Shown piece after piece: positions 38,248 through 51,183 of a DNA stretch of 64,000 bases. This DNA comes from an uncultured Marinicella sp. Lineage in GTDB: Bacteria > Pseudomonadota > Gammaproteobacteria > Xanthomonadales > Marinicellaceae. Position 1 is the first letter of the stretch, and the number at the start of each line of letters is the position of its first letter. The notes beneath the pieces are model-generated. The model was not told where the DNA came from, did no database searches, and saw nothing but the letters and a program-made list of their open reading frames with translations. The stretch lies in NCBI GenBank assembly GCA_947502925.1, contig CANNBS010000006.1, forward strand, positions 1-64,000, given 5' to 3'. Both the position numbers and the translations under genes were made by a program.

Positions 38248-39069
38248 TTAATCCAAATTTGTTGAAATACAGAGTTTATCCCACACGGCTGACGGTTCGC
38301 CGGAGAAATATTGATGACCGCCGACATAGCTGTCAAACCAAACATTGGTTTCAGCCTGCCAACCGGCTTGCTGAAAGGTATTGTAGTCATTGAGCACATT
38401 GGTGTAGTAACCATCACCTTGACCCGCGGACAGCACCACCGGTAGTTTTCGAGATGCTGTGGATGGATAGACACCGCCACTGGCGGCATATCCCAAATGT
38501 GCGCCACTGATTGCATAACCGGCAAATTCACCGGCATTGAGCAATGCCAGTTCATGCAACACAAAGCCACCGGCTGAAAATCCCCAACCGTAAATACGTC
38601 GTTGTTCAATATTATACCGGGCTTCCATATCAGCTAATACAGTATTTAAAATAGCCACCATATTGCCCGGTATCCAACCCCCCTGTTGGCCGGTGGCAAC
38701 CTGAGCCACAACAATAAAGTTATGTGCTTCGGCCGTGGTTTGCCATAAATCCCGGCTATATTCTGCTGCCCATGGTGCATTACCGGCGCCGGCGGCTCCA
38801 TGTAACAGAAATATGACAGGTATTGCTTGATTGCTTTGATAACTTGAGGGAATGTGGTAATAGTAGCTACGATAACCTAATTGGCTGTTAATATAAATAC
38901 TTCGAACGCCGGTATTGACCGGCCCGCCACTGCCTTGTGATGGCCAGGATTCTGAAACAAAACCATCCACGAATATCATGTCCTCGCAATCCATCAGGCT
39001 CGGCATGGTGTGGACAGCCCATGCATTTGTGGCTGTCCATAATAGCACCATATAAAACCCGATGTTCAT
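38248..39069 (-). CDS. Secreted alpha/beta-hydrolase (esterase, PHB depolymerase-like)
   Basis: A 273-residue protein with a signal peptide (about 1-18). It has the oxyanion-type FLLHGAAGAGNAPWA, the nucleophile serine in YGWGFSAGGFVLHE (GxSxG) and a late catalytic-His candidate in YVGGHQYFSG. It resembles feruloyl esterase / polyhydroxybutyrate depolymerase family enzymes. The start is the ATG giving MNIGFYMVLLW; a longer frame runs into parC. The gap to parC is 4 bp, and the RimB-like start is 1 bp after its stop. Confidence 0.82.
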   Translation of the reverse strand: MNIGFYMVLLWTATNAWAVHTMPSLMDCEDMIFVDGFVSESWPSQGSGGPVNTGVRSIYINSQLGYRSYYYHIPSSYQSNQAIPVIFLLHGAAGAGNAPWAAEYSRDLWQTTAEAHNFIVVAQVATGQQGGWIPGNMVAILNTVLADMEARYNIEQRRIYGWGFSAGGFVLHELALLNAGEFAGYAISGAHLGYAASGGVYPSTASRKLPVVLSAGQGDGYYTNVLNDYNTFQQAGWQAETNVWFDSYVGGHQYFSGEPSAVWDKLCISTNLD

Positions 39070-39073
39070 CCGG

Positions 39074-41302
39074 TTAATCGGTTTCCAGTTCGAGTCGATC
39101 GACGTTTCTAAAACCCTGCGGCAGTACCTGACCACGGTGTGCGCGTTTACCGAGGTAGTTTTCCAGGTCTTTCCATTTAAAGCGAATATAGCGTTGCCCG
39201 GCATGCACCAAAAATGACTGATCCGGCGTCATAACCAAGGTAGCTAATAAATACTCCTCTCCGGCTTTTAGGCGCTTGGCCGGGATATTAATCATTTTAT
39301 TGCCTTTGCCTTTGGCCAGTTCAGGTAATTCTTCCAAGGGAAAAACCAGCATATAACCGGCATTGGTGACACACACCACATGGGCCTCGGCAATGCGTTC
39401 AATGCGACGGGGCTTCAAGGCAGCAAAACCTTTCGGTACAGACAGTACCAATTTACCGGCTTTCATTTTACTGTAAAGGTTGTCCATATGGCCGTGATAA
39501 CCATAGCCCGCCGTTGATGCCATTAAAATGGCGGCTTTGGGCGGAAAACAACTGACAGCAACAGGCAGATTATTGTTTTTAAAATTAAATTTAGTGGCCA
39601 GCGGTTCGCCCTGACCGCGTGCTGACGGCAGTGTATGGGTCGGCAAGGTAAACGAGCGCCCGGCGTTATTCAAAAAAACCGACTGATGCTGGCTGCGACC
39701 AAAACTATGGTCTAAATAACCATCACCGGATTTATAATTCATACTCATCGGGTCCACATCATGACCTTTGGCCGCCCGCACCCAGCCGGCTTTCGATAAA
39801 ATAACCGTCATCGGCTCACTGGGTACTAACTTAGTCTCATCAAAGACTTCCGCGGCTTCCCGCTCAGCCAATAAAGACTGCCGTTCATCACCATATTTGT
39901 CTCGATCAGCGGTGATTTCCTGTTTGATCAGGGTTTTCATCCGTGCCCGGGATTTTAAGGTGGTTTCTAAATCGACTTTTTCTGCCTGCAATTCAGTTTG
40001 TTCAGTGCGGATTTTCATCTCCTCCAAACGCGCCAGATGACGTAAACGGGTGTCTAAAATGGCATCGGCCTGAATTTCACTGAGTTTAAAGGCCGCCATC
40101 AGTTCTTGTTTAGGCTCGTCTTCTTCCCGAATAATCCGAATCACTTCATCTAAGTTTAAAAAGGCCACCAGTAAACCATCCAGAATATGCAGCCGGGCAT
40201 CCACTTTATCTAAACGGTGTTGTAAACGGCGGCGCACGGTTTCAGTTCGAAAGCGTAGCCACTCTTTGAGTATATCTTTAAGGTTTTTAACCTGTGGCCG
40301 CTGATCCAGGCCAATCATGTTCAGGTTCAGCTTATAGGTTTTTTCCAGATCGGTGGTGGCGAACAGATGCAGCATCAAGGCATCAAAATCAATCCGGTTA
40401 GATCGACCCGTGATGACTAAGCGTACTCGGTTTTCATGATCCGATTCATCCCTCAAATCACTGACCATGGGTAATTTCTTGGCCCGCATTTGGCTGGCAA
40501 TCTGCTCTAAAACTTTACTGCCTGATGCCTGATGCGGTAAAGCCGATATAATAATGTCATTACCTTCCCGGGTATAAACTGCACGCATTCGAATACTGCC
40601 GTGTCCGGTTTCATAAGCTTTTAAAATATTCGCTCGCGGCGTGATAATTTCAGCCCCGGTGGGATAATCCGGTGCGGTCATAAATTCACATAAATCGGTT
40701 ACTTCTGCACTGGGATTATCCAGTAAATGTAAGGTGGCATTAGCCACTTCCGTGAGGTTATGGGGCGGGATATCCGTGGCCATACCCACGGCGATGCCGG
40801 AGGCACCATTCAACAAAACATTGGGCAATCGCGCCGGCAACCAGATTGGTTCATCCATGGTACCATCGAAGTTCGGCCCCCAGTCCACTGTGCCGTGTGG
40901 CAATTCACTGAGTAAGGTTTTGGCATAAGCCGTTAACCGCGATTCGGTGTAACGCATGGCGGCAAATGATTTGGGATCGTCCGCTGAACCAAAGTTACCC
41001 TGGCCGTCAATCAAGGGATAGCGATAGGAAAAATCCTGCGCCATGTGCACCATCGCTTCATAACACGCCGAATCGCCATGGGGATGGAATTTACCAATCA
41101 CATCACCGATGGTTCGGGCTGATTTTTTGTGCTTGGACTGCGCTGACAAACCCAGTTCACTCATGGCATACACAATACGCCGCTGCACCGGTTTTAAACC
41201 ATCACCGATAAACGGCAAAGCCCGATCCAATACCACATACATGGAATAATCCAGGTAAGCACGCTCAGCGTACTCACCCATGGATAAAGTCTCAAAATCC
41301 AT
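39074..41302 (-). CDS. parC: DNA topoisomerase IV subunit A
   Basis: A 742-residue type II topoisomerase subunit that decatenates chromosomes with ParE. Catalytic Tyr118 is in [10 protein letters not shown] (E. coli Tyr120). The quinolone-determining region [13 protein letters not shown] has Ser78 and Glu82, the residues found in sensitive strains. The C-terminal beta-propeller (about 500-740) carries [13 protein letters not shown] and related blades. It is a full-length ParC rather than GyrA: the gyrase-box is absent and the length is shorter. Confidence 0.96.
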   Translation of the reverse strand: MDFETLSMGEYAERAYLDYSMYVVLDRALPFIGDGLKPVQRRIVYAMSELGLSAQSKHKKSARTIGDVIGKFHPHGDSACYEAMVHMAQDFSYRYPLIDGQGNFGSADDPKSFAAMRYTESRLTAYAKTLLSELPHGTVDWGPNFDGTMDEPIWLPARLPNVLLNGASGIAVGMATDIPPHNLTEVANATLHLLDNPSAEVTDLCEFMTAPDYPTGAEIITPRANILKAYETGHGSIRMRAVYTREGNDIIISALPHQASGSKVLEQIASQMRAKKLPMVSDLRDESDHENRVRLVITGRSNRIDFDALMLHLFATTDLEKTYKLNLNMIGLDQRPQVKNLKDILKEWLRFRTETVRRRLQHRLDKVDARLHILDGLLVAFLNLDEVIRIIREEDEPKQELMAAFKLSEIQADAILDTRLRHLARLEEMKIRTEQTELQAEKVDLETTLKSRARMKTLIKQEITADRDKYGDERQSLLAEREAAEVFDETKLVPSEPMTVILSKAGWVRAAKGHDVDPMSMNYKSGDGYLDHSFGRSQHQSVFLNNAGRSFTLPTHTLPSARGQGEPLATKFNFKNNNLPVAVSCFPPKAAILMASTAGYGYHGHMDNLYSKMKAGKLVLSVPKGFAALKPRRIERIAEAHVVCVTNAGYMLVFPLEELPELAKGKGNKMINIPAKRLKAGEEYLLATLVMTPDQSFLVHAGQRYIRFKWKDLENYLGKRAHRGQVLPQGFRNVDRLELETD

Positions 41303-41433
41303 TCATTGTCCAAATAAAATAAAGCATCGATTTTAACACCACCCACATTAAAAATTAAGCGGATTAGTGTAACCTTATTTGCCCCAAAACAGAATTTTAC
41401 TTAAAATAGATTGTAACCATACAGGAGAAGACA

Positions 41434-42475
41434 GTGCCGTCTTATATCATTTTGTTGCTATGTGTCATGCTCTACACATCGTCACCAACACAAGCCTCTT
41501 TGCCCGGCATTAATGATCAGCAAGCCGTTGTTCAAACCGTCCTCGGTAGTGAAGAACCCTTATCCACCTGGCAACAGCTCGTTGCGCAGCACAATAATCC
41601 AATCGCTGCTGAGCAAGCTGCCGATGCAGTCTTAAGCCGCTTACAATTTATGCCGGCACAAGACATTTTTGTGCCGCTATTAAAACACTGGCAGAAACAT
41701 CAGGCGGTTAAAACCCGTCCCAGCGATGATCACGGCCATGAAGTCGGTGTTTATCTGATTGCCGCCCGTGCCAGCGGCGAACTCAATCGATTACTCAGCG
41801 AACAAACCGCGCGTTATGTCTATGCCCTGGCTGACCACCAACTGAGCGAGCTATTGACGGAATTGAACGAACTTTATCAACAACCCCAGCCGGCCATCTC
41901 CTCAGGTATCAAAGCCGCCGTGAAAAATTTAACGCCGCTGCAAAAACAAAGACTAATAGAACAGCAGCTGGCAACCGGTCAAGTAAACCCCATCAGCCCC
42001 TTACTGGCGACTGCTTTAGACAGCCCGGCCATCCAACAGATGATTGTCGAAAGTGAACAGCCTGCGGCCATTGCCAGTTTACTTAAAGCCTGGCAGCACA
42101 ATCCAACCAACAACATCCAATGGCTCAAAACAATCGCACAACATCCCGGTCCCCAGCAAATCCAGGCAGTTGCTTTGTTCAGTCGTGTGCAGTTATCTCA
42201 CACTGATGAAAAATGGCTGATATCTTTACTTAATGATGACAAACTGGGCCGCACCGCTGCCCGGGTATTGGGCCACCAAAACAATGGCAAACTAATGGAC
42301 AAGCTGTTTCAGCACTGGCAACAAAATAACAGCGAGCCGCTGACATCAAATTTATTATACGCCTTGTCCAGAAACCCGGTGGGCTTAAACAAATTAAAAA
42401 CAGTCAGCCAACAAAAATCAAACCGCCTGTCTAAAAACCAACAACAATGGCTAAAAAACCAGCTGGGAGCCGATT

Positions 42476-42486
<11 letters not shown>
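41434..42486 (+). CDS. Secreted helical-repeat protein of unknown function
   Basis: A 350-residue protein with a GTG start preceded by AGGAG at 6-nt spacing. The signal peptide is about 1-21. The rest is rich in Ala, Leu and Gln and reads as paired helices like HEAT-type repeats (for example KLGRTAARVLGHQNNGKLMD). No catalytic motif is visible. It overlaps the next gene by 11 bp, so it probably works with the M14 carboxypeptidase, perhaps as a scaffold or inhibitor; this is inference. Confidence 0.75.
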
Positions 42487-46014
<3,528 letters not shown>

Positions 46015-46110
46015 TTATAAGCCCGCTGATGCTTTCATTAAACTCAAATTAGCATTGTTATTAAGCGCTTTTGTCTATATTTTAGTTAAACACACTTTTC
46101 ATAACACCGT

Positions 46111-47196
46111 ATGTTTTTATTGTTAGTTTACGTTTTTGGCGCCTTGTTTTTTTCTTTCCTGTGCTCCATCGCTGAGGCTGTTTTACTCAGTATCACACCC
46201 TCTTACATGGAAAAGTTAAAGCAAACTGAACCGGTTAAAGCCCAACGCATTCGTCGCTTGCGCTTCATTGAAGTGGATCGCTCATTGGCGGCTATATTAA
46301 CTTTGAATACCATTGCCCATACGGTCGGTGCCATTGTCGCCGGTGCCAAAGCAACTTATGTATTTGGCAGTGCCTGGATTGGCTTATTTTCTGCCGTCAT
46401 GACCGTGATGATATTGTTCTTTTCCGAAATTATCCCAAAAACCATCGGCGCGGTCTATTGGAAAGCATTAGCCAACGCCACGGCTTTGTTCGTGTCTTTT
46501 TTGATTAAAATACTGTACCCTTTTATCTGGATGTCAGAACAAGTCACACGATTAATTTCCAGAGGTAAACAACAACATATTTTTAACCGCGATGAGTTTT
46601 TGGCGATGGCCGGCCTGGGTCGTCGCACGGGGCACATTAATGAGCATGAATCACGCATTATTGATAACTTATTTCGCCTTAACACCCTGAAAGCCAAAGA
46701 CATTATGACGCCGCGCCGGGTGATTGTCAGTTTTGATGAAAAATTACGGGTGGAAGATGTTTTTGAAGATATCATCAACACAAACTTTTCCCGCTTACCC
46801 ATATACAGTGAGAGCGTCGATGACATCACCGCTTTTGTTCTTAAAAATGATGTGCTGATGGCGCAAGCCAAAGATGACAACAAACAACTGAAAGACTTAA
46901 AACGGGATTTATTATGCGTCATTGAAGACACCAGTTTACCGATGTTATTGGAATCCTTACTTAATGAACGCCAGCACATTGCCTTGGTGGTGGATGAATA
47001 CGGCGATACGCGCGGACTGGTGTCCTTAGAAGATCTGGTGGAAACCTTATTGGGTCTGGAGATTATGGACGAAGTCGATCAGGTGCAAAATATGCAGAAA
47101 TTTGCCCGTGAACAATGGCTTAAACGGGCTTCTTCGCGGGGGCTGCTGGTGGAAGATAACACCGAGGGTTCAGATTCAACCCGGGAATCTCAATAA
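46111..47196 (+). CDS. CNNM/CBS-domain transporter-like protein (HlyC/CorC family)
   Basis: A 361-residue inner-membrane protein. The CNNM (DUF21) transmembrane domain (about 1-170) has SIAEAVLLSITPSYMEKL and LTLNTIAHTVGA and FSEIIPKTIGA. A CBS pair (about 195-330) carries IMTPRRVIVSF and VVDEYGDTRGLVSLEDLVE. Family members move or sense magnesium or other divalent cations. The final CorC-type domain is missing or short. It converges with the broken exoD gene, 1 bp apart. Confidence 0.9.
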   Translation: MFLLLVYVFGALFFSFLCSIAEAVLLSITPSYMEKLKQTEPVKAQRIRRLRFIEVDRSLAAILTLNTIAHTVGAIVAGAKATYVFGSAWIGLFSAVMTVMILFFSEIIPKTIGAVYWKALANATALFVSFLIKILYPFIWMSEQVTRLISRGKQQHIFNRDEFLAMAGLGRRTGHINEHESRIIDNLFRLNTLKAKDIMTPRRVIVSFDEKLRVEDVFEDIINTNFSRLPIYSESVDDITAFVLKNDVLMAQAKDDNKQLKDLKRDLLCVIEDTSLPMLLESLLNERQHIALVVDEYGDTRGLVSLEDLVETLLGLEIMDEVDQVQNMQKFAREQWLKRASSRGLLVEDNTEGSDSTRESQ

Positions 47197-47197
47197 A

Positions 47198-48042
47198 TCA
47201 CCACACAAACATCATTAATCCGCCACCGATGGCCAAAAGGTAACCCAGCAAAATAAGTAAACCATCACGGCCACTAAAACCGATGGCCATAAACACCAAC
47301 ACCCAGGCCGGAATACCGGCTCCCAGGGGCACCAGCTCAAGGGGCACCATACTCAAGCCTAATAAAGTGGTCACAACGGCTGTTATTCTTTGGGCTTTAT
47401 GCGTTGTCAGTATTTTTAGTCTTGGTTTAACCAAAAAATCCACACGCTTGGCCCAGGGCATGGCTTTGGGAATCACTTGATGAATGCGATCGCTGTCCAT
47501 GTCCATGTTAGCCAGCTTATTCGGTAGCCAGGGGTATTTCTTGCCCCACACCAACTGCATGGAAATCAAAGCGATACACAATCCACAGATGCTGGTGTAG
47601 TGTATTGAACTAATATGCCCTTTGAGAGACCGCCACAAGTCTCATAACAAGGCATCGTTTGCAGATAATGGCCATAGTCCTTATTAAGAACGATAACGCC
47701 GTAATGAGGCTTGTGGCGGTCTCCCGAAGGGTGAACCCTAAAACAGCCATCTACGGCGTTATGTTTCCTGGCAATAAGACTAACTATTACTGCGAAAACA
47801 AGCCTTGTAGCTGACTGTTTTATGATTCACTCATAGGGCATATTAGTTCAATACACTACACTGGGCACACCGGGTATCGCACCGGTGGGTAAACCGGCAA
47901 TCAGGGCCGGAAACATGATTAAGGGACCAAAGCCCCGGCTTTGAAAATGCTCGACCAACTCATCCAGGGTCACCGAATCTGATTGATCAGCCTGCTGATC
48001 GATTTGTTTCAGCACTTGTTGTAAGGTAAGTTGTTCAGCCAT
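47198..48042 (-). pseudogene. exoD: ExoD-family membrane protein gene interrupted by an insertion
   Basis: The N-terminal part (48042 down to 47861) encodes MAEQLTLQQVLKQID to GFGPLIMFPALIAGLPTGAI and PGVPS, the ExoD start. The C-terminal part (47595 down to 47198) encodes ICGLCIALISMQLVWG, KKYPWLPNKL and three membrane helices, the rest of ExoD. Between them lies a 265-bp element with terminal inverted repeats. If the element and one copy of a 4-bp duplication are removed, the reading frame joins as GVPS-ICG with no loss. As it stands, the N-terminal part stops a few codons into the element. ExoD proteins are membrane proteins linked to exopolysaccharide, with uncertain mechanism. Confidence 0.88.
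47596..47860. mobile_element. MITE-like 265-bp insertion in exoD
   Basis: The ends are perfect inverted repeats of 25 bp (47596-47620 and 47836-47860), extending imperfectly to about 35 bp. CTGG flanks both sides (47592-47595 and 47861-47864) as a 4-bp target duplication. There is no transposase, so it is non-autonomous. The interior has a near-perfect 20-bp inverted repeat (47626-47645 with 47704-47723, one mismatch) and an 11-bp one (47693-47703 with 47752-47762), giving a structured transcript. The parent family is not identified; the autonomous element would have the same ends. Confidence 0.88.
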
Positions 48043-48112
48043 CTTAAGTTTCCACCTGTCTATTTAGTCAGCAACTTATTATAATAGAGGTTTTTTGCTA
48101 ACAATCCAATCA

Positions 48113-48877
48113 ATGAAATTTTTAGTCAGCAATGATGACGGTATAAACGCCCGTGGCATAAACACATTGGCCGCGATGCTCAGGGAATTGGGCGATGTGG
48201 TTATTTTTGCGCCCAATCGTAACCGCTCTGGTGCCAGTAATTCACTGACCCTGGATCGACCCATTCGGGTTGATCAGATTGGTGATGATGCCTACAGTGT
48301 GCATGGCACACCCACCGATTGTGTGCATCTGGCAGTCACCGGGGTGCTGGATTATGAACCGGATATGGTTATTTCAGGTATTAATGACGCTGCTAACTTA
48401 GGCGATGATGTGCTGTATTCAGGTACAGTGGCAGCGGCCATTGAAGGTCGATATTTGGGTTTACCGGCCATTGCTGTTTCGATTGTGATGGATTCCTGTA
48501 AAGACAACCATCGAAAACGGGATTATAAAGCCGTGGCTCACCATTTGCGGCGTTTGGTTGAGCACCTCGAAGACAACCCCTTACCCAAAGACACCATTTT
48601 AAATGTCAATGTCCCCAATTTACCGGTGGATGAGATTAAAGGCTTTAAAGTGACCCGCTTAGGCAATCGTCATAAAGCGGAAAATGCCTTACCCATTAAA
48701 GACCCGCGTGGTTCCACCATGTATTGGATTGGCCCGGCGGGTCCTGAAGCCGATGCCGGTGAAGGCACTGATTTTCATGCCGTAAAGCATGGCTATGTTT
48801 CTGTGACACCGTTACAGATTGACATGACCCGGCATGATTTTATGGATTCATTGAACCGGTGGCTTAAAGATTTATGA
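48113..48877 (+). CDS. surE: 5'/3'-nucleotidase SurE
   Basis: A 254-residue metal-dependent phosphatase acting on nucleoside monophosphates. The signature MKFLVSNDDGINARG is at the N-terminus, so the ATG at 48113 is the start; an upstream TTG is not needed. NRNRSGASNSLTL and SGINDAANLGDDVLYSGTV hold further metal ligands. It leads the conserved surE-pcm-nlpD operon and overlaps pcm by 4 bp. Confidence 0.96.
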   Translation: MKFLVSNDDGINARGINTLAAMLRELGDVVIFAPNRNRSGASNSLTLDRPIRVDQIGDDAYSVHGTPTDCVHLAVTGVLDYEPDMVISGINDAANLGDDVLYSGTVAAAIEGRYLGLPAIAVSIVMDSCKDNHRKRDYKAVAHHLRRLVEHLEDNPLPKDTILNVNVPNLPVDEIKGFKVTRLGNRHKAENALPIKDPRGSTMYWIGPAGPEADAGEGTDFHAVKHGYVSVTPLQIDMTRHDFMDSLNRWLKDL

Positions 48878-49530
48878 ATGCACCCGGCATCGGTATGACC
48901 TCAGAACGTACGCGAAAACGCATGATTGATCGCCTGCGCCAAAAAGGCATCGATAATGAACAGGTTCTGCAAGCCATGAATGAGGTACCGCGACATGGCT
49001 TTGTGGATGAAGCTTTAGCCCATCGCGCCTATGAGGACACCGCCTTACCCATTAAGTTTGCCCAAACCATTTCGCAACCTTATATAGTGGCACGCATGAG
49101 CGCGGAAGTCATGACCCACGGTGAACCCAAAAAGGTGTTGGAGCTGGGCACCGGATCGGGTTATCAGGCCGCTGTTCTAAGTCGCCTGGTTCCGGAAGTC
49201 TTCAGTATTGAACGCATCGATAAGTTAACCCGCATCGCCCGCCGGCGTTTTATCAATCTCGGCTACAGTAACATTCGCTGCAAAACCGATGACGGTTATA
49301 AAGGTTGGCCCACAGAGGCCCCCTTTGATGTGATTATTATCACCGCCGCACCACCTGAACCACCTCTTGAATTGTTGAAACAACTAACTTCAGATGGTTT
49401 TATGATTGTCCCTGTGGGCGGCAAAGTCAGACAAACATTACAAAAAATCAGCATCGGTCGCAGCGGCCCGGTGTTTGAGGATTTAGGTGATGTGATTTTT
49501 GTGCCTCTACTGGAAGGTGTGGAGCGCTGA
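48874..49530 (+). CDS. pcm: Protein-L-isoaspartate O-methyltransferase
   Basis: A 218-residue SAM enzyme that starts repair of isoaspartyl damage in aged proteins. PIKFAQTISQPYIVARM and VLELGTGSGYQAAVLSRL are the family signatures. An ATG seven codons later is a possible start. It sits between surE and nlpD with overlap or abutment on both sides. Confidence 0.96.
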   Translation: MNAPGIGMTSERTRKRMIDRLRQKGIDNEQVLQAMNEVPRHGFVDEALAHRAYEDTALPIKFAQTISQPYIVARMSAEVMTHGEPKKVLELGTGSGYQAAVLSRLVPEVFSIERIDKLTRIARRRFINLGYSNIRCKTDDGYKGWPTEAPFDVIIITAAPPEPPLELLKQLTSDGFMIVPVGGKVRQTLQKISIGRSGPVFEDLGDVIFVPLLEGVER

Positions 49531-50403
49531 ATGGTGAAAAAATGCTGGCCAATATTAATCCTGCTTTTATTGTCCGCCTGTGCCTCGAGACCACCGGCTC
49601 AAGTCGATGAAATAAGTACCCGTCAGCATAAATCAAAATCCTCACAACCACGAAAGTCAACCATCATTCCGGACTATTACCGCGTTAAAAAAGGCGATTC
49701 CCTCTACGCCATCGGCTTTCGCTATAACATCGATTACCGCCAGTTAGCCGCCATTAACAACATCAAACCACCTTATCTGATTCGCCCCAACCAGCGAATT
49801 AAACTCAAAGCATCCGACAATAACCGCTCAAATCCCGCTTCTAAAAAGCGCACAACAACCACCCGAGCCATCGTTCAACAACCTGCCATCAAAGCTAAAA
49901 AAGAAACCTCAACACAAAAGAACATCACTTCGACCCAAAAACCCGCGAAAAAACCACCAAAACAAAAACCCAGCGTCACCGTCAGCAAACAACCCCCGAA
50001 AACAAAACCGGTGGTCAACTTACCCAAATCAGGTGATTTAAACTGGCTGTGGCCCACCAAAGGCAAAATCAGAACCACCTTCTCCGGCAGCAACCCGGCC
50101 CGCAAGGGCATCTCAATACGCGGCAAAGAAGGCCAGGATGTCAAAGCCGCCGAAGCCGGCGTGGTGGTTTACAGCGGTGACGGCTTACTGGGCTATGGCG
50201 AGCTGATTATCATCAAACACAACGACAGTTATCTAAGTGCCTACGGCCACAACAAAAAACGCCTGGTCAAAGAAGGCCAACAAGTCAAACGCGGCGACGT
50301 CATCGCCCAACTCGGCTCCAGCGGCACCAACGTCAACAACCTCCACTTCGAAATCCGCAAAAACGGCCAACCTGTCAATCCCTTGAATTACGTCAAGCCT
50401 TAA
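49531..50403 (+). CDS. nlpD: NlpD-like LysM/M23 lipoprotein
   Basis: A 290-residue outer-membrane lipoprotein that activates a cell-separation amidase. The lipobox is LLLLSAC. LysM (about 51-94, YRVKKGDSLYAIGFRYNI), a long Lys/Thr/Pro-rich linker and a C-terminal M23 domain (about 170-290) follow. The M23 zinc ligands are incomplete, as in NlpD/EnvC: only HFEIR remains clear, so it should be a non-catalytic activator. It starts one base after the pcm stop. In many relatives rpoS is the next gene; here the next feature is a transposase flanked by REP units. Confidence 0.93.
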   Translation: MVKKCWPILILLLLSACASRPPAQVDEISTRQHKSKSSQPRKSTIIPDYYRVKKGDSLYAIGFRYNIDYRQLAAINNIKPPYLIRPNQRIKLKASDNNRSNPASKKRTTTTRAIVQQPAIKAKKETSTQKNITSTQKPAKKPPKQKPSVTVSKQPPKTKPVVNLPKSGDLNWLWPTKGKIRTTFSGSNPARKGISIRGKEGQDVKAAEAGVVVYSGDGLLGYGELIIIKHNDSYLSAYGHNKKRLVKEGQQVKRGDVIAQLGSSGTNVNNLHFEIRKNGQPVNPLNYVKP

Positions 50404-50425
50404 CATGGCCTGTCTCGCGTAGGGT

Positions 50426-50446
50426 GTAGGGTGGGCTCCGCCCACC
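50426..50446. repeat. REP palindrome, left end of the RAYT unit
   Basis: GTAG then GGTGGGCTCCGCCCACC, followed by AATTA. It lies 3 bp after the RAYT stop codon, at the 3' end of the transposase gene, and 23 bp after nlpD. Confidence 0.8.
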
Positions 50447-50448
50447 AA

Positions 50449-50985
50449 TTAATGGTACTCGGACTGTTGCACAAAATCACACCAATCTTTTGCATAAAAG
50501 CCAGCTGTGACAAATTTTAGAAATGATGAATACGGCCAGTCACATGGTTTTTCGACATGACCGTGTTTCACAGGATTAAAATGAATATAGTCAGTCAAAT
50601 GATTCAATTCTTTCATATCCCGAATAGTATGTTCATAAAACCGCCTTTGCCACACGCCACTCTCTCTTTTATTGATTTTGCTCGATGAAATTTCTTGAGA
50701 CAATTCCAATCTTAATTTTTCTGGCAAATATTTGGAAAAGTGTATTTTTATTAACGAAATAATTTTAGGAAATTCATCAATAAGATCCGGTTTGATGATC
50801 ATGTGGAAATGCTCAGGCATCACAGCCATGGCGTAAATTTCAAATCGAACTTTACGCTTTGTGGCTTTTAAAGCCAACCTGAATTCATCGATATAATCAG
50901 TCAAAAGGTTTCGACTTCTGTTGTTGATGGTCACAGTGATAAACACATAACTATTTTCAACAAAAACCCTTGTATAATTTGGCAT
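50449..50985 (-). CDS. REP-associated tyrosine transposase (RAYT)
   Basis: A 178-residue Y1/HUH-type transposase domestically linked to REP palindromes. The HUH pair is PEHFHMIIKP (His59, His61). WQRRFYEHTIRD (112-123) is the RAYT signature, and the catalytic tyrosine is Tyr133 in LTDYIHFNPVKHGHV. These enzymes nick and join single-stranded REP DNA and are thought to spread REP units. The gene is intact and flanked by REP units on both sides. Its start codon lies beside the right-end REP pair. The A/T-rich sequence differs from its neighbours. Confidence 0.93.
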   Translation of the reverse strand: MPNYTRVFVENSYVFITVTINNRSRNLLTDYIDEFRLALKATKRKVRFEIYAMAVMPEHFHMIIKPDLIDEFPKIISLIKIHFSKYLPEKLRLELSQEISSSKINKRESGVWQRRFYEHTIRDMKELNHLTDYIHFNPVKHGHVEKPCDWPYSSFLKFVTAGFYAKDWCDFVQQSEYH

Positions 50986-51025
50986 TGAAACAGTTTAACA
51001 CAGCAAGAAAATCACAATTATTCTC

Positions 51026-51089
51026 GGTGGGCAGAGCCCACCCTACTTCAATTTTTCATAAGAACTCCGTAGGGTGGGCTCTGCCCACC
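51026..51089. repeat. Inverted REP pair at the RAYT 5' end
   Basis: Units 51026-51046 and 51069-51089 are exact reverse complements over 21 bp, separated by 22 bp. Core GGTGGGCAGAGCCCACC. The pair lies 40 bp upstream of the RAYT start and would fold into one long hairpin. It marks the right end of the RAYT unit. Confidence 0.85.
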
Positions 51090-51183
51090 ATTTAACCAGC
51101 ACACCCAAACAATGTGATACCAAGCACACTTACCACCACTTGTGTGGGTTACAATGTCTGAATAATCAAAGAGACACACCACA

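Noticed and set aside
38247-38609. Longer N-terminus for the RimB-like protease
   Set aside because: The extra 121 residues are antisense-like to, and overlap, the esterase gene; the family starts at [11 protein letters not shown].
46455-46979. 174-residue minus-strand frame in the CNNM gene
   Set aside because: Antisense to clear CNNM/CBS motifs; serine/arginine-rich with no signature.
47198-47638. Independent small membrane protein gene starting at a TTG
   Set aside because: Its first residues are encoded by the MITE end; from ICGLC on it is the C-terminal part of ExoD.
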